Positions 10,501 to 19,450 of a stretch of DNA of 64,000 nucleotides are shown here, piece by piece; the stretch's first letter is position 1; every line of letters begins with the position of its first letter. The notes under the pieces are model-generated. The model saw only the letters and a program-made list of their open reading frames with translations, did not search any database and was not told where the DNA came from. This DNA is from Trichobilharzia regenti (Eukaryota > Platyhelminthes > Trematoda > Strigeidida > Schistosomatidae), in NCBI GenBank assembly GCA_944472135.2, contig OX235267.1:17963452-18027451 (forward strand). Reading direction: 5' to 3'. The translations under genes were made by a program, and so were the position numbers.

Positions 10501-12395
10501 TCAACTAGTCTTTCAACGTAACCCTTCATTATATGTTTATCGACGACTTCCTTATATTTGGACCAGAGTTCTGCATCTGACAGGAATTTCTTCTGTAAAC
10601 CCATTAGTCTCTTAAGAGCAACTTTCCTATTACAAACCAACTGTCTATCTTTGAATCTCCATGGTAGGCCAACGCTGAAACGCCCGTTTTCGTATTTACA
10701 AGAGTCCTCGGCTATTTTAACTGCTTTTAAGTCTTCTACAGAACGACCCTTCCCTGGGACACCGCAGTCACAAAACTCCTTGTCATACATATTTTTAATC
10801 ATAGTTTCTAGTTTGTCCCCATCGTTTGTAACTAATGATGATATGTGGACTATGGGTATAGGTCCTCTCACTGTCCATCCCAGTGGTGTTTTTGTCGCAA
10901 ACAGATCATCTCTACCTCCAAATCTCTCTTCTAATACCTTGTGAGCTTCTGGCACACTACATCCAATGAGTACTCTCACTCTTCCATCTTGCAATGTTGG
11001 AAGAGGTATGTCACACAGGTATGGCTTACCGACAACCGTTTCACGACTAGGTACTATAGCTTCGCCAAGTTTCATACTGGAGGTAGTGTAAGCAGTATCC
11101 ACTTCCACGGTCTCCCCAGTAGCCAAGGATTCTAACTGAAATGACACTCGCTCACATACTACTGTTTTCGCAGAATTGAAAGTATTTACAACCAAGGGTT
11201 GCTTTGGGCCTTTAATACCCAAGCAACCAGCCAGTTCAGCATCTATCAATGTAACGTCTGAACCATTATCCAACAATGCATAAGTCTCTACTGAAGATTT
11301 CGGTCCTTTCACCTTAACTGGTAATACCCCTAAGAAAACTTGTGGGATGTCAAGGGGTCTAGAGATACTATTACAATTAACCGAATTCCCAGGTTCGTTC
11401 ACTGTTCTCAGAAGTGGGTGCATATCCGTTAAACCACTACTTCTTTTATTTGTCGCCTTACAATTCCACTTTGTATGCCCAATCTTTAAACAACTGAAAC
11501 ACAGCCGCTTCTGCTTTGCCATTTTTAACCTTTCTACGGGTGACATAGCGATAAAGCGATTACAATCACTCAATTGATGCATGTTATGGCAGACAATACA
11601 CTCATCCTTTCTCGTTGTGTCTTGAGACTTCACCACAAATGCCTTCCTTATATTCACTGGTTCCTTAGGTTCTACCTTAGAATGCAAAATGCTGGCGAAT
11701 TTGCCCATCGCCTGGTTGACACTGTCCTTCACCAGTCTAAGAATATCATCGAACCTTGGCTCGATACCCTCCTCCTCTATACGAGAGCTTATTTTTACCC
11801 ATTTCCTTTGCAGCCGAGTAGGTAGGCGTCTTGCAATTACCTCTAGGACTGAGCTGGAGTTGAGGTCACTCATGCAATTCATAGAAATCAAGGTATTCTT
11901 ATAAGTCATAAGATTATCTAAAAACTCAGTAAGTGCCTTGGAGTCATCTTGAAGTTGACTGCCATTACCTTTGACAGCTTCGTATACGTTCCTTACAATC
12001 ATCGAAGGTCTTCCAAACCTTTGACGTAATATGCTCATAGCCTCAGCGTATCCCTCATTAGGGGGCATGAGCTTACAGCACTGTATAGCTCTTGAAGCAT
12101 CTCCAGTGCAATACCTCATCAAATACATCAATTTCAATTCATCACTTAATAAAAAACTACTCAGCATGATCTCAAACTCCTTTACAAATTGTAAATAATC
12201 AGCCGGGTTTCCATCAAAACACCGTGGTTCAAATTTAGGGAGTTTGATGTTCCTATTATCCCTGAACGGCGAAACAGTAACATCAACCATGTCATGCTTA
12301 ACATCAGACACATCGTTACAATTAACAGACAAGTCACCATGACTTACTTTCCTGTTTGCATCCAAGACACTCTGTCCCTTCTTTGACCCAGGCAT
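7509..12395 (-). CDS. gag-pol: BEL/Pao Gag-Pol polyprotein lacking first integrase Asp
   Basis: A single 1628-residue frame encodes the structural and replication proteins of the element. Gag (about 50-240) holds CFDGNPADY. Two zinc knuckles follow (CX2CX3HX4C from C266; CX2CX4HX4C from C299). The aspartic protease has DNGSD at 376-380. Reverse transcriptase has D701 and YVDD at 776-779. RNase H shows D954, E997, D1027 and D1073. The integrase zinc part has H1263, H1270, C1300 and C1303. Compared with copy B (42794-47704), 24 bp are missing at 8408/8409, removing eight residues including the Asp of VDLFGP; the later SDRG Asp and WERL Glu remain. Besides this I count four residue differences from copy B (142, 149, 318, 337). 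Integration by this protein is predicted to fail. Confidence 0.92.
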   Translation of the reverse strand: MPGSKKGQSVLDANRKVSHGDLSVNCNDVSDVKHDMVDVTVSPFRDNRNIKLPKFEPRCFDGNPADYLQFVKEFEIMLSSFLLSDELKLMYLMRYCTGDASRAIQCCKLMPPNEGYAEAMSILRQRFGRPSMIVRNVYEAVKGNGSQLQDDSKALTEFLDNLMTYKNTLISMNCMSDLNSSSVLEVIARRLPTRLQRKWVKISSRIEEEGIEPRFDDILRLVKDSVNQAMGKFASILHSKVEPKEPVNIRKAFVVKSQDTTRKDECIVCHNMHQLSDCNRFIAMSPVERLKMAKQKRLCFSCLKIGHTKWNCKATNKRSSGLTDMHPLLRTVNEPGNSVNCNSISRPLDIPQVFLGVLPVKVKGPKSSVETYALLDNGSDVTLIDAELAGCLGIKGPKQPLVVNTFNSAKTVVCERVSFQLESLATGETVEVDTAYTTSSMKLGEAIVPSRETVVGKPYLCDIPLPTLQDGRVRVLIGCSVPEAHKVLEERFGGRDDLFATKTPLGWTVRGPIPIVHISSLVTNDGDKLETMIKNMYDKEFCDCGVPGKGRSVEDLKAVKIAEDSCKYENGRFSVGLPWRFKDRQLVCNRKVALKRLMGLQKKFLSDAELWSKYKEVVDKHIMKGYVERLVDQSEPGKWYLPHHPVFNPRKPGKLRVVFDCSAKHEGVSLNDNLYSGPDCVSSLVGLLLRFRKFTVAVAADIEEMFLQVKVPESDRDHLRFLWFDDGPCGKVSEYRMTVHPFGATSSPFCANFALRKAVSTFGSNDLLDVIDCCFYVDDCLASFDDDKSAVRFATSITEVLAKAGFRLTKWVSNSLDVLKHIDPEDRAPTVRDLPVDTLPVERTLGMRWDVNSDTFGFSVGDIDKPVTRRGVLSVLSSVFDPLGLVAPYLLPARRLFQETCRKGLQWDEPLSERQREEWKGWVNSLRMLNLHSVSRPLKPSRNHDIIDFHVFSDASEVGFGAAVYIRTTLRNDIDVSLVMGKSRVAPLKTVSIPRLELNAALLAAQLFTTVCKELDYPKHPVTFWTDSMSVIYYIRNESARYACFVANRVSQIRELTTVEQWRYVPSGKNPADLASRGVIDMNVVKNKWWKGPEFLLRADSMWPRREDEPPINECALELKTSVSLTSTQERHSGLHPLFKYYSSWYKLLKAVAWLTRYVTYLKVMHLAGYENMNVGPLRVEDIRNAELAILRAAQWEAWGEIAKEDSPDFADFKVRLDRLSPIVSEGIARVGGRLQMLESSYETRHPALLPCYHPVTDLIIRHYHVLEGHLGTSQVLSSIRCKFWIVKGGTAVRKIIDKCMECKLRNARPVQQMMAPLPAWQASEGNYPFGPFVVKRGRTLCKRYGCLFTCLKMRAVHIEMVHTLTTDSFVLALHRFINRRGVPKMMFSDRGTNFVGCHAELKEYFEGPQTRVQEELLKRNIEWHFNPPHASHRGGLWERLIGIIKRILSSIIKNQSLNDETLETFFCEAERILNDRPLSPVRDDVKDFDVLTPNKLLLLRGNPGIEDASGEGIPTIKRWKQARHMKDIFWKRWLKEYVLTLQTRDKWKKLCRNLKVGDIVLVADKCATGRWPLGVVVRLICSGDGLVRTVEVRTSCGMLVRDIRKLCLLEGAESRESEDETLDDFPT

Positions 12396-12540
12396 TGTTG
12401 AACTTGACCCAATTCCAAAAACGTTCCAGATATTGCTTGTTCAAAGAGGACTTGACCGGCACCAGGAAAGATGAACGGCGACTATCCAAACTTTCACCAA
12501 CTGTTTGAATCCGCCAGAATCTGTTTCTATCGTCAGAAAC

Positions 12541-12895
12541 TGTCAGCCACGTCTCATAAACCGTTAATGCCCAGCTCTCGCTACGCTCGGGCCCACGCTG
12601 TTCTTTGAAGTTTTCAGAAACGCTTAGTAATAACGGACGCAAAAACCAAAACACCGATCTGCCGTTGGTTATTTCTTTATTGTTACACCAACATATAAAT
12701 AAAATATGACTAAGGTCTGTGAACAAATATTACAATAATAAATCATAATATTACTTCTGACGATGTTTCACTCTTCTTTCTGAACAGCGACCGATGAGAC
12801 GATGACTGTCGTATTGATGCCTCCGCGAAAATTGGGGAAGTTGATTTTGAGCAAACAACCATGAATTGATCGTTCAATCTTCAACTCCATTGACA
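12541..12895 (-). repeat. 5' LTR of BEL copy A
   Basis: This 355-bp LTR has the family ends and is followed outwards by ACCCT (12896-12900), matching the left target duplication. I could not identify a convincing tRNA primer-binding site in the leader; the closest TGG lies about 25 bp inside the LTR border. Confidence 0.88.
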
Positions 12896-14337
12896 ACCCT
12901 AGAACAACTCTTTTGCCGTAATCGCATCCAAACACCGGAAAAATGTCATAGGTGACGTAAAAAATGCGAGTATTGACAGAAAGTTTTGTGATGACCATCT
13001 CAGGTTGAAAATGCTTGGAATCAGGAAGAGCAGAATTAGTATGCCAGACATTTCTTTTTACCTCCTGAACTTGAATTTCGGCGGAACTCATGGTAGTATC
13101 GAATCGTTGCATATCATCAAGTATATAGTTTCATTTTACGAAGCGGACTTCATACGAACATGTATTTCTTTCGGTGTGTGGTATCATCAGGCTTACCACT
13201 TAAATACAAGAGCTTGTGAGACGATATTACACATGAAGAAACCGCAGTTATCTCAATAAATATTTAAGCATAACTCGAACAACTTGCATAGAGGTTTGCT
13301 AAGAATGATGACAAAATTTTGCCGCATCACAATCCTTCTCCCTACCTGGTTTGCAAACATCCCTGCTGTATGATTAAAGAGGTTTTGGTGTGAGTGTGAT
13401 ATGCCACAGATTGCCAATTTCCTGAATATCAACTGACATAGAAGAAATTTAGCGGCATAGGGCAAAACGTTGGTTGGTTACGAAATTATTGTCAGTAATG
13501 ATCAAAGCTGGGAAGCCTCATTAGATTTCATAAAAACTAGAAGATACACTCTGAGAGTTTCAGAAACAGCGAGAACAGGTGGAATGGAAATAAAGACTGA
13601 GTAGTTAATTCAAAGGCAAATAACCTACTAAGGTCACCCAGACGACAACCACGAGCACACTGAGGGACAGTGTTACCAATAACATCAAAGACTCCTGTAC
13701 AGTGAAAATACTTTCCCCAGGATTATGACAGCGAGATCCAACTCAAAAGGCAGGAAAGTTACAATTATTCAGTGCGTCGTTGGGACAGCGGTTAGGACTC
13801 TCACCAACCATGCACATGGTTCGGTGTTTGATCCTCTACCGACGCACACCTGATATCTATGGTCAGCCTGCGAAATTTGGTCTACCGATATCACATGCTG
13901 AAAATTCCATACCTATACCAAAAATATGGTGTGGAATCAAGCTGTAATCAAAAATGAATGAAACAAAAGATAAAACAAGCAACGCAAATCAGGGGAAGTA
14001 GGACGACTCCTACAGACACCTGCAAGCCAGCAGTGGGCAAGACCGCAAATGGGTGACGTGAATGGGAGTAAACTGGGAGCAAACAACGCAGATCGGGGAC
14101 TCATCATGGGCTGGGACGCTCCCATCGAAGTGAATGGGAAAGGCGAACGCTTGCGAACTTCTGCGCCTTCAATGGTTTGGTGATAGGAGGCAGTGTGGGA
14201 AAGCAAAAGGATATGCACAAGGCAACGTATATCCCACCGGATGGACACACCAAAAATTTGGTATGAAGCCTACCAAATTTTTCAGCCTCAAGAAAATGGA
14301 GTCACAGACTGCTGTAGAGAAAATCCGGAAATGAAGA
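12896..14337. repeat. Right flank of segmental duplication, copy A
   Basis: About 1.44 kb match 48208-49648 with only about 20 differences by eye. It includes a tRNA-type SINE near 13781. Homology ends just after CCGGAAATGAAG; copy A continues into an LTR and copy B into different DNA. No coding region is supported. Confidence 0.8.
13781..13960 (+). repeat. tRNA-derived SINE
   Basis: The head has RNA polymerase III-like boxes: a box A resemblance in GGGACAGCGGTTAGGACTC and a degraded box B in GGTGTTTGATCC. It is followed by a conserved body with ACACCTGATATCTATGGTC and GCTGAAAATTCCATAC, then an A-rich end. Other copies lie at 24150, 37675, 49083 and 58848. Confidence 0.8.
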
Positions 14338-14528
14338 AAATGTGCGTGTCTATTTAGATGAAGATTGAACGCTCAATTCAATTCATGGTTGTTTGCTCAA
14401 ACCCGACTCCGCCATATTTTCCGCGTGAGTCATCGATAGTGCAGTCATCCTGTCATCGTTCGCTGTTCAGGGAAAATAAAAAAACTATCAGAAGTAATAT
14501 CATGATTTATTGCTACAATATTTATTGC

Positions 14529-15105
14529 ATGGAGGATTTCATCATGAGCTGACATCAGTAAGAGAACCACTGGAAAACCTGGAAGTACTGGACAGCTGTT
14601 TCGTCCTACTTTGGGACTCCTGAACTGAACTGAACTGATGTCATCTCATGATTAAATCCTCCATGCAATCAAACAAAATGTCCACAAAACCAATACTTGA
14701 AAATTAATCTGATGCTCACTAGCGACTGGCCCTATTCAGTCAGTTAACCTGGGGTTTTAGTGGGAAGCCGTGACCAGTATGGTACAGCAGGTCGAAGATG
14801 AGGCAGTAACTCATCGAAGAAGACATTGCGAAGTGGTCGCGCTATGTCGTGAATTGGCAGAAGTTAGAATTCAAGAACCATTGGATCGGGTCCCAGTGGC
14901 TCAAAGGTCTTCGAGCTCGCCTTGTAACCAGAAGGTCCTGGGCTTGAATCCCAGTGGGTACGTACTGATGAAGAGTCCCGAACTAGGACGAAACAGCTGT
15001 CCAATACTCTCAGGTTTTCCAGTGGTTCTCTTACTGATGTCAGCTCATTATTAAATTCTCCATGCAATCAAACAAAATGTCTACAAAACCATTATTTGAA
15101 AAATA
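14529..15105. mobile_element. Composite of two SM-alpha-like SINE parts
   Basis: A - strand 3' part (about 14531-14620) is joined to a nearly complete + strand copy (about 14715-15060). The + copy has tRNA-like promoter boxes (GTGGCTCAAAGG and GGGCTTGAATCCC) followed by a hammerhead-like core. The whole compound recurs at 23157-23670 with very few changes, so it dispersed or was copied as one unit. Confidence 0.75.
14965..14994 (+). ncRNA. Hammerhead-like ribozyme core
   Basis: CTGATGA, then a GTCC/GGAC stem with a 7-nt loop, then CGAAAC. This is the conserved hammerhead core, known from SM-alpha SINEs of schistosomes. Three extra bases (AGA) sit between CTGATGA and the stem, and I cannot draw good stems I and III, so self-cleavage is doubtful. 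Confidence 0.6.
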
Positions 15106-15400
15106 ACATTTATTCATAGACCATGTGCGTAATAACCTTATTTTCGTTACCGATTGGCGTAAGAATGCAGGATTCTCGATTTGCCAATCTGTGTTCTGCA
15201 TTTCGCGTGGGTTATTACCGATTATGTCTCAGAGACTTCGAGGGACAGCGTGAGGTCCAGCGTAGCATCAGCTGGACATTGACAGTTTATGAGACTTGGC
15301 TGAGAGTTTCTGATATTTTCTGTTCGTATTTCCTGTTGCCTGCAAGTCATAATTGGACAAGTATTATCTGGAACCTTTCTGGAAATTTTGGTCTAGTTCA

Positions 15401-15750
15401 ATGATTCCTGGGTCAAAGAAGGGACAAAGCGTCTTGGAAGCATGCAGGAAAGTAAGTAATGTTGAGTTGTCTCGGACACATATTGATATGTATGATGGTC
15501 AGCATGATGAGTCTATTGTAAATGTTACCCAGAATATAGATATTAGGCCGAAATTGGAACCTCGGTGTTTCAGCGGAAACTCAGCTGACTATCCACAGTT
15601 TGTAAAGGAGTTTGAAATCATATTGAGTAGTTTTTTATTAAATGATGAAATGAAGTTGATGTATTTGATGAGGTACTGCACTGCAGTTGCTTCAAGAGCT
15701 ATACAGTGCTGTAAGTTCATACTCCAGACGAAGGGTACTCTGAGGCGGTG
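15401..15750 (+). pseudogene. BEL gag 5' fragment (second subfamily)
   Basis: The frame starts MIPGSKKGQSVLEACRK, a variant of the MPGSKKGQSV start of the other copies, and carries the CFSGNSADY Gag segment. It closely matches the 5' part of the pol-less element at 55646-57600. Homology stops near 15750, where RTE-like DNA begins, so only the first ~115 codons survive. It follows its own LTR (ends 15303) by a ~100-bp leader. Confidence 0.75.
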
Positions 15751-16560
15751 TGGAGAGGAGACAGGACTGACTCCAGGTGAACACAGAGAAGACGGGTGAT
15801 GAAGATATCCAGCCAACAGCAGCAACAACCAGTACCAGTCACCATCAACAGGAGGTTACCTCCTGCCTTCACTTATCTGGGAAGCATCGTCTCAACTAGA
15901 GGTGGAACGGATGAAGATGTCAAACCAGCCAGCCAGCCAGAATCGGAAAGGCAAGATACGCCTTCATCAATCTGAAACCAGTTTGAAAGTCTTCTGCTTC
16001 ACTCAGCTAGCCAGCATAAACAACAAGATTCAGATTCTATTCAACACAAATGTGAAGTCAGTATCTCAGTCAGCTCTTCTATACGGGTCAGAAACTTGCA
16101 CTGCGCGTGAATCACGAAAAGCATTTCCAACAAGTTACAGACTTTTATCAACAGTTGCCCTTCTCTACCTCCATACTGAAGATCAAATGACCGGCCGGTC
16201 AACTGACCAGAAAGAATTATCAACAAGAAACTCTGGCAATGAACGAACCAACAAACCAGAGCTGATCGCTGAACAAATATGCAGGAGAAAATGGAGATGG
16301 ACTGATTGGCTAAACGCCACTGAGGAGGCCGTCGAATGACATCACGCACGATGCAGGCCATTCCTCGAGTGGAATCCCAATGGGGAGTGACGAGTGAGTT
16401 GTCAGGGCGAGGGTGACATGTAGGAGATCGTGTGTTGGGGAGGATACGAGAGATTGTGGCTAATGAGGAACCTAGCTTACGAGGAAGGCGGAAAGTAGAT
16501 CAAAGTGATATGTTGTTGAAGCCCTATGTTCCACTCAGAACCCAAAGGAATAATAATAAT
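15751..16560 (+). pseudogene. RTE-like (SR2-type) non-LTR retrotransposon, 3' end
   Basis: Broken frames show the C-terminal signature of RTE reverse transcriptases: YLGSIVSTRGGTDEDVK near 15860, then pieces resembling the INTNVKSVLLYGSETW motif and a KRRWRW-like segment near 16290. Stops and frameshifts occur throughout. The 3' end is an AATAATAATA-type tail near 16550. Only the last ~0.8 kb is present. Confidence 0.75.
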
Positions 16561-18030
16561 ACACCATACTTACTATACAAGTTAGAAAAAAGACAAAGTT
16601 TAAGGCCACAGTAGTCATTCTGAAACGAAAATGTGTAAATCATAGTTAGAAACTGTCATCTTTGAGTATAAATTATTAGAATGAGGAGTGATCAGGAGTA
16701 AGACAAAAACAATAATAAAGTTAACTGACCAGCTTTCACGAAAACAGCATTGTTCGATTAAAGAAGTTATTGTAAATTTTGCTATGGTAATATTTCCATA
16801 TTAAATAAGTTTATCTGATATAACACATAATAACGGTGCAGTGTATTAATGGGTGGATAACGTTTCGAACACGACTTATTACTGCTGATAATCATATGAA
16901 TGTATACACACAACATACTAATACATTACACGATCCAGACAAATCACATCCTCTTAGTGCTTTTCTAAATCCATAAAGGGAGCTAACTGTTTCAAATGCT
17001 AACTCGTTTCAGAAACCCTGTTGGGCAAAGGTCACGTAAGATGTACTCGAGGCTTTATTTTGTTCCGTTTAGTTGGTCATAGCCACTCACTACTGAACAA
17101 AACGAATGAATTCATTGTAATCCCATAAATATTTCCAATCATTTTCATATTCATCTACTGCATATAAATGAGGCCTGTAGCATTCGAACTATTAAACCAT
17201 TATTTCTCTCTCGCTTGAGTTATGATCATCTATCCATCCGTTATGTAATCTTTTTTTATGCCAGTTTTTATCAACCTTTCTTGGATTTTATTGAGTCTCA
17301 TTGAAACTTAGTTTATCTACTTCTGTTACAATCTTAGGTATAACGTAATCTTACTGTTTATTTTCTAAACCTTAATCTACGCATTACGTCTATTTGAACA
17401 ATTGTTTGTAAAGCATTATGATGTGGTCTCTTTTTTTACAATTCTTATCGTCAGAAATCTCTCCATTTTTCATTGTTGCTATTTTAATAGAATTATTATT
17501 ATTGATAACGAAGAATCACACAATTTGTGTGCACAACATTGATTATCCCTATTGACATGGTACCATATTTTTATTTGTAAAGTCTCATGTATTATTAAAA
17601 TATAGCCTGATGAAATCTAATTTAAAAGTAATATTATTCTCTTACATGTATGTTGTTCTAAATTTTACCATGGGAATCTGTCATGTTTTAAAATTGTTAG
17701 AAGCAATAATTTAAAATCCGGATCAATAATTTATAATTTGATATGACCATTAAATTCTTCAGTCTGTCAACATAGTAAAGAAGTCTGCACCTTAGTCATC
17801 CATCGTCATCTGTATAGATTTCTAGTATGTGTAATGACCTGAGAATATAATTCTTTTCATCATGAAAAAATCTGCATCTTCTAATGCCTATTAAATCTAT
17901 CTTTCCTCTCCATTTACATATGAATGAAACTCACTTAAACAGGTGGTGTGACTGAACACCAACTAACTGTTTATCTCTAATCCTTATACATTCTGAAAGC
18001 CAATTGTAAATTCATGTAATCAATATATTG
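16561..18030. other. AT-rich DNA, no gene seen
   Basis: No long open frame or recognisable domain. A short segment near 16850-16915 contains GGATAACGTTTCGAACAC, which resembles on the - strand the CGAAACGT end of Penelope-type hammerhead repeats, but is too diverged to name. Confidence 0.5.
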
Positions 18031-18235
18031 GTTGGAGGATTTCATCATAAGCTGATATCAGTTAGAGGACCATTGGAAAACCGACAGGGAGAACTGGATA
18101 GCTGTTTCATCAGCCTGGTTTGCCACTCCTCACAGTACGCACCCACCAACAGGGTTCGAACCTAAAACCTTCTGTTTACAAAGCGAGCTAGCTCATAGAC
18201 CATAGGTCATTGGGTACACTGCCGTGTTCATCTAA
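18031..18235 (-). repeat. SM-alpha-like SINE, degenerate
   Basis: On the - strand it shows the tRNA-like box B (GGTTCGAACCC read inverted near 18150), remains of the hammerhead region (TTTCATCAGCCTGG) and the 3' end GATATCAGCTTATGATG. The core is damaged. Confidence 0.65.
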
Positions 18236-18639
18236 CACATCCCAGATAGGATAAAACTTGCATTTTTGTTTTCAGTGCTAGTTACTACCTATCACTATTT
18301 GAAGCATGAATTAAACATAAAATTATTTATTTGAAGTTCAAAAAATTATTCACAAAGGAGGTTCATGTATATGTAATTAACAACAAAAACTCTGATAATT
18401 ATAACTGACTGTTAATCTTCTTTTGATTAAAGCAAAATTAAGCATGAGCATATGAAATATCCTCACCAGGTTTGTAGTTGCTATAACTGCTGTAACTGCA
18501 GAAGGAATGGAAAGATAATGAATATGGTATTGAAGTGGGGACTCCAAATTGTTACCTGAAAAGTCAATCACTTACTCAAATTATCCATACAATAGTCACT
18601 AGTACACTAAGGCTGTGGGTATCGTAATGTCACCCAACT

Positions 18640-18740
18640 GACTAGTTATTATTATAATTCGTCCCTTGCGTTCCTGGTGGAATTTAAGGTTTCAGCAACA
18701 CATCTCCATTGTATTCTGTCACCTGTCGTCATTTTTAAGT
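18640..18740 (-). repeat. Possible non-LTR retrotransposon tail
   Basis: Read on the - strand, a short stretch ends in ATTATAATAATAA, like the tails of RTE remnants at 16550 and 58260. The rest is too short to classify. Confidence 0.3.
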
Positions 18741-19083
18741 GGCTCGACGACTGCCCACAAGTGTATTCGCACAAAACTATATACTATTGATCGACTGAAA
18801 TGAGAAACTGGATACCACTCTTATCAGACAATAGTGTTTGCTAACCATATGAAGGTGATGATCGTTTCATTCGTTTGAAAGCCAGGCTCATCAGTGGTGT
18901 ACGCGATTCGGCTCAACTCAGAGAGCCGAATCAATCAATCGACTAAGCTCAATCAGTAGAGACCGGTTTTATGCAAATATGCTTGCTTCCTTGATTATCA
19001 TTTATAATATTAAACAAATCGCACACTGTGATCCGAATAATTTTAGTTTCCAAAAGAAACTATGATGAGATTTCACCTCTTCG

Positions 19084-19450
19084 AACTGTATAAATTGCAA
19101 ATTGTTGGTGTTAGATGGTTGGAGGCAGTGAGCAGGAAGCCTTAGAGCTGGGCTTCGTGCTAGTCGGCACTCACCAGCAGGGCGTATCTACAACCTCGAA
19201 GGAACTCATGTCCCTTCTGAGATTCGTCACCCAGCGCTACAGTCAGAGACGTTACCACTGAACTATTCAGGCTCGCGATTGCCTCCAACCATCTAATACC
19301 AGCAATTTACAGTTCACCGCGATGGTGAGTCACGTAGCATGGTGGCCACGTTGCAAACTTGACTGATCGAATTCAGTCTGCATCAAAGTTAGGACTGGAC
19401 ACATAAACACACGCATTACACTAGTTACTAACTACTTTCCAATCAAAATT
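19084..19450. repeat. tRNA-type repeat with inverted arms
   Basis: Arms at 19084-19127 and 19279-19315 are reverse complements (core TTAGATGGTTGGAGGCA). Between them, on the - strand, lie TAGTTCAGTGG (box A-like) and GACGAATCTC (box B-like). Downstream DNA to about 19450 (GAATTCAGTCTGCATCAAA, ACTAGTTACTAACTA) recurs at 22640-22745. Confidence 0.55.

Larger units (their letters stand above)
6198..12895 (-). mobile_element. Full-length BEL/Pao retrotransposon, copy A
   Basis: On the - strand the order is 5' LTR (12541-12895), a 145-bp leader, one Gag-Pol frame (12395-7509), two tandem 3' repeats, a 3' untranslated region with polypurine tract, and 3' LTR (6198-6550). Both sides carry ACCCT (6193-6197 and 12896-12900), the 5-bp target duplication expected for this group, so both ends are intact. 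A 24-bp in-frame integrase deletion probably makes it defective. It resembles the Saci-1/Sinbad lineage of schistosomes, but I assign only the superfamily. Confidence 0.93.
14347..15303 (+). repeat. BEL LTR split by composite SINE insertion
   Basis: The LTR begins TGTCTATTTAGATGAAG at 14347 and runs to about 14528, resumes at about 15106 and ends ACTTGGCTGAGA near 15303. The pieces join in register with other LTRs. ATTTATT occurs on both sides of the insert and may be its target duplication. It is the 5' LTR of the gag fragment at 15401. Confidence 0.75.
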
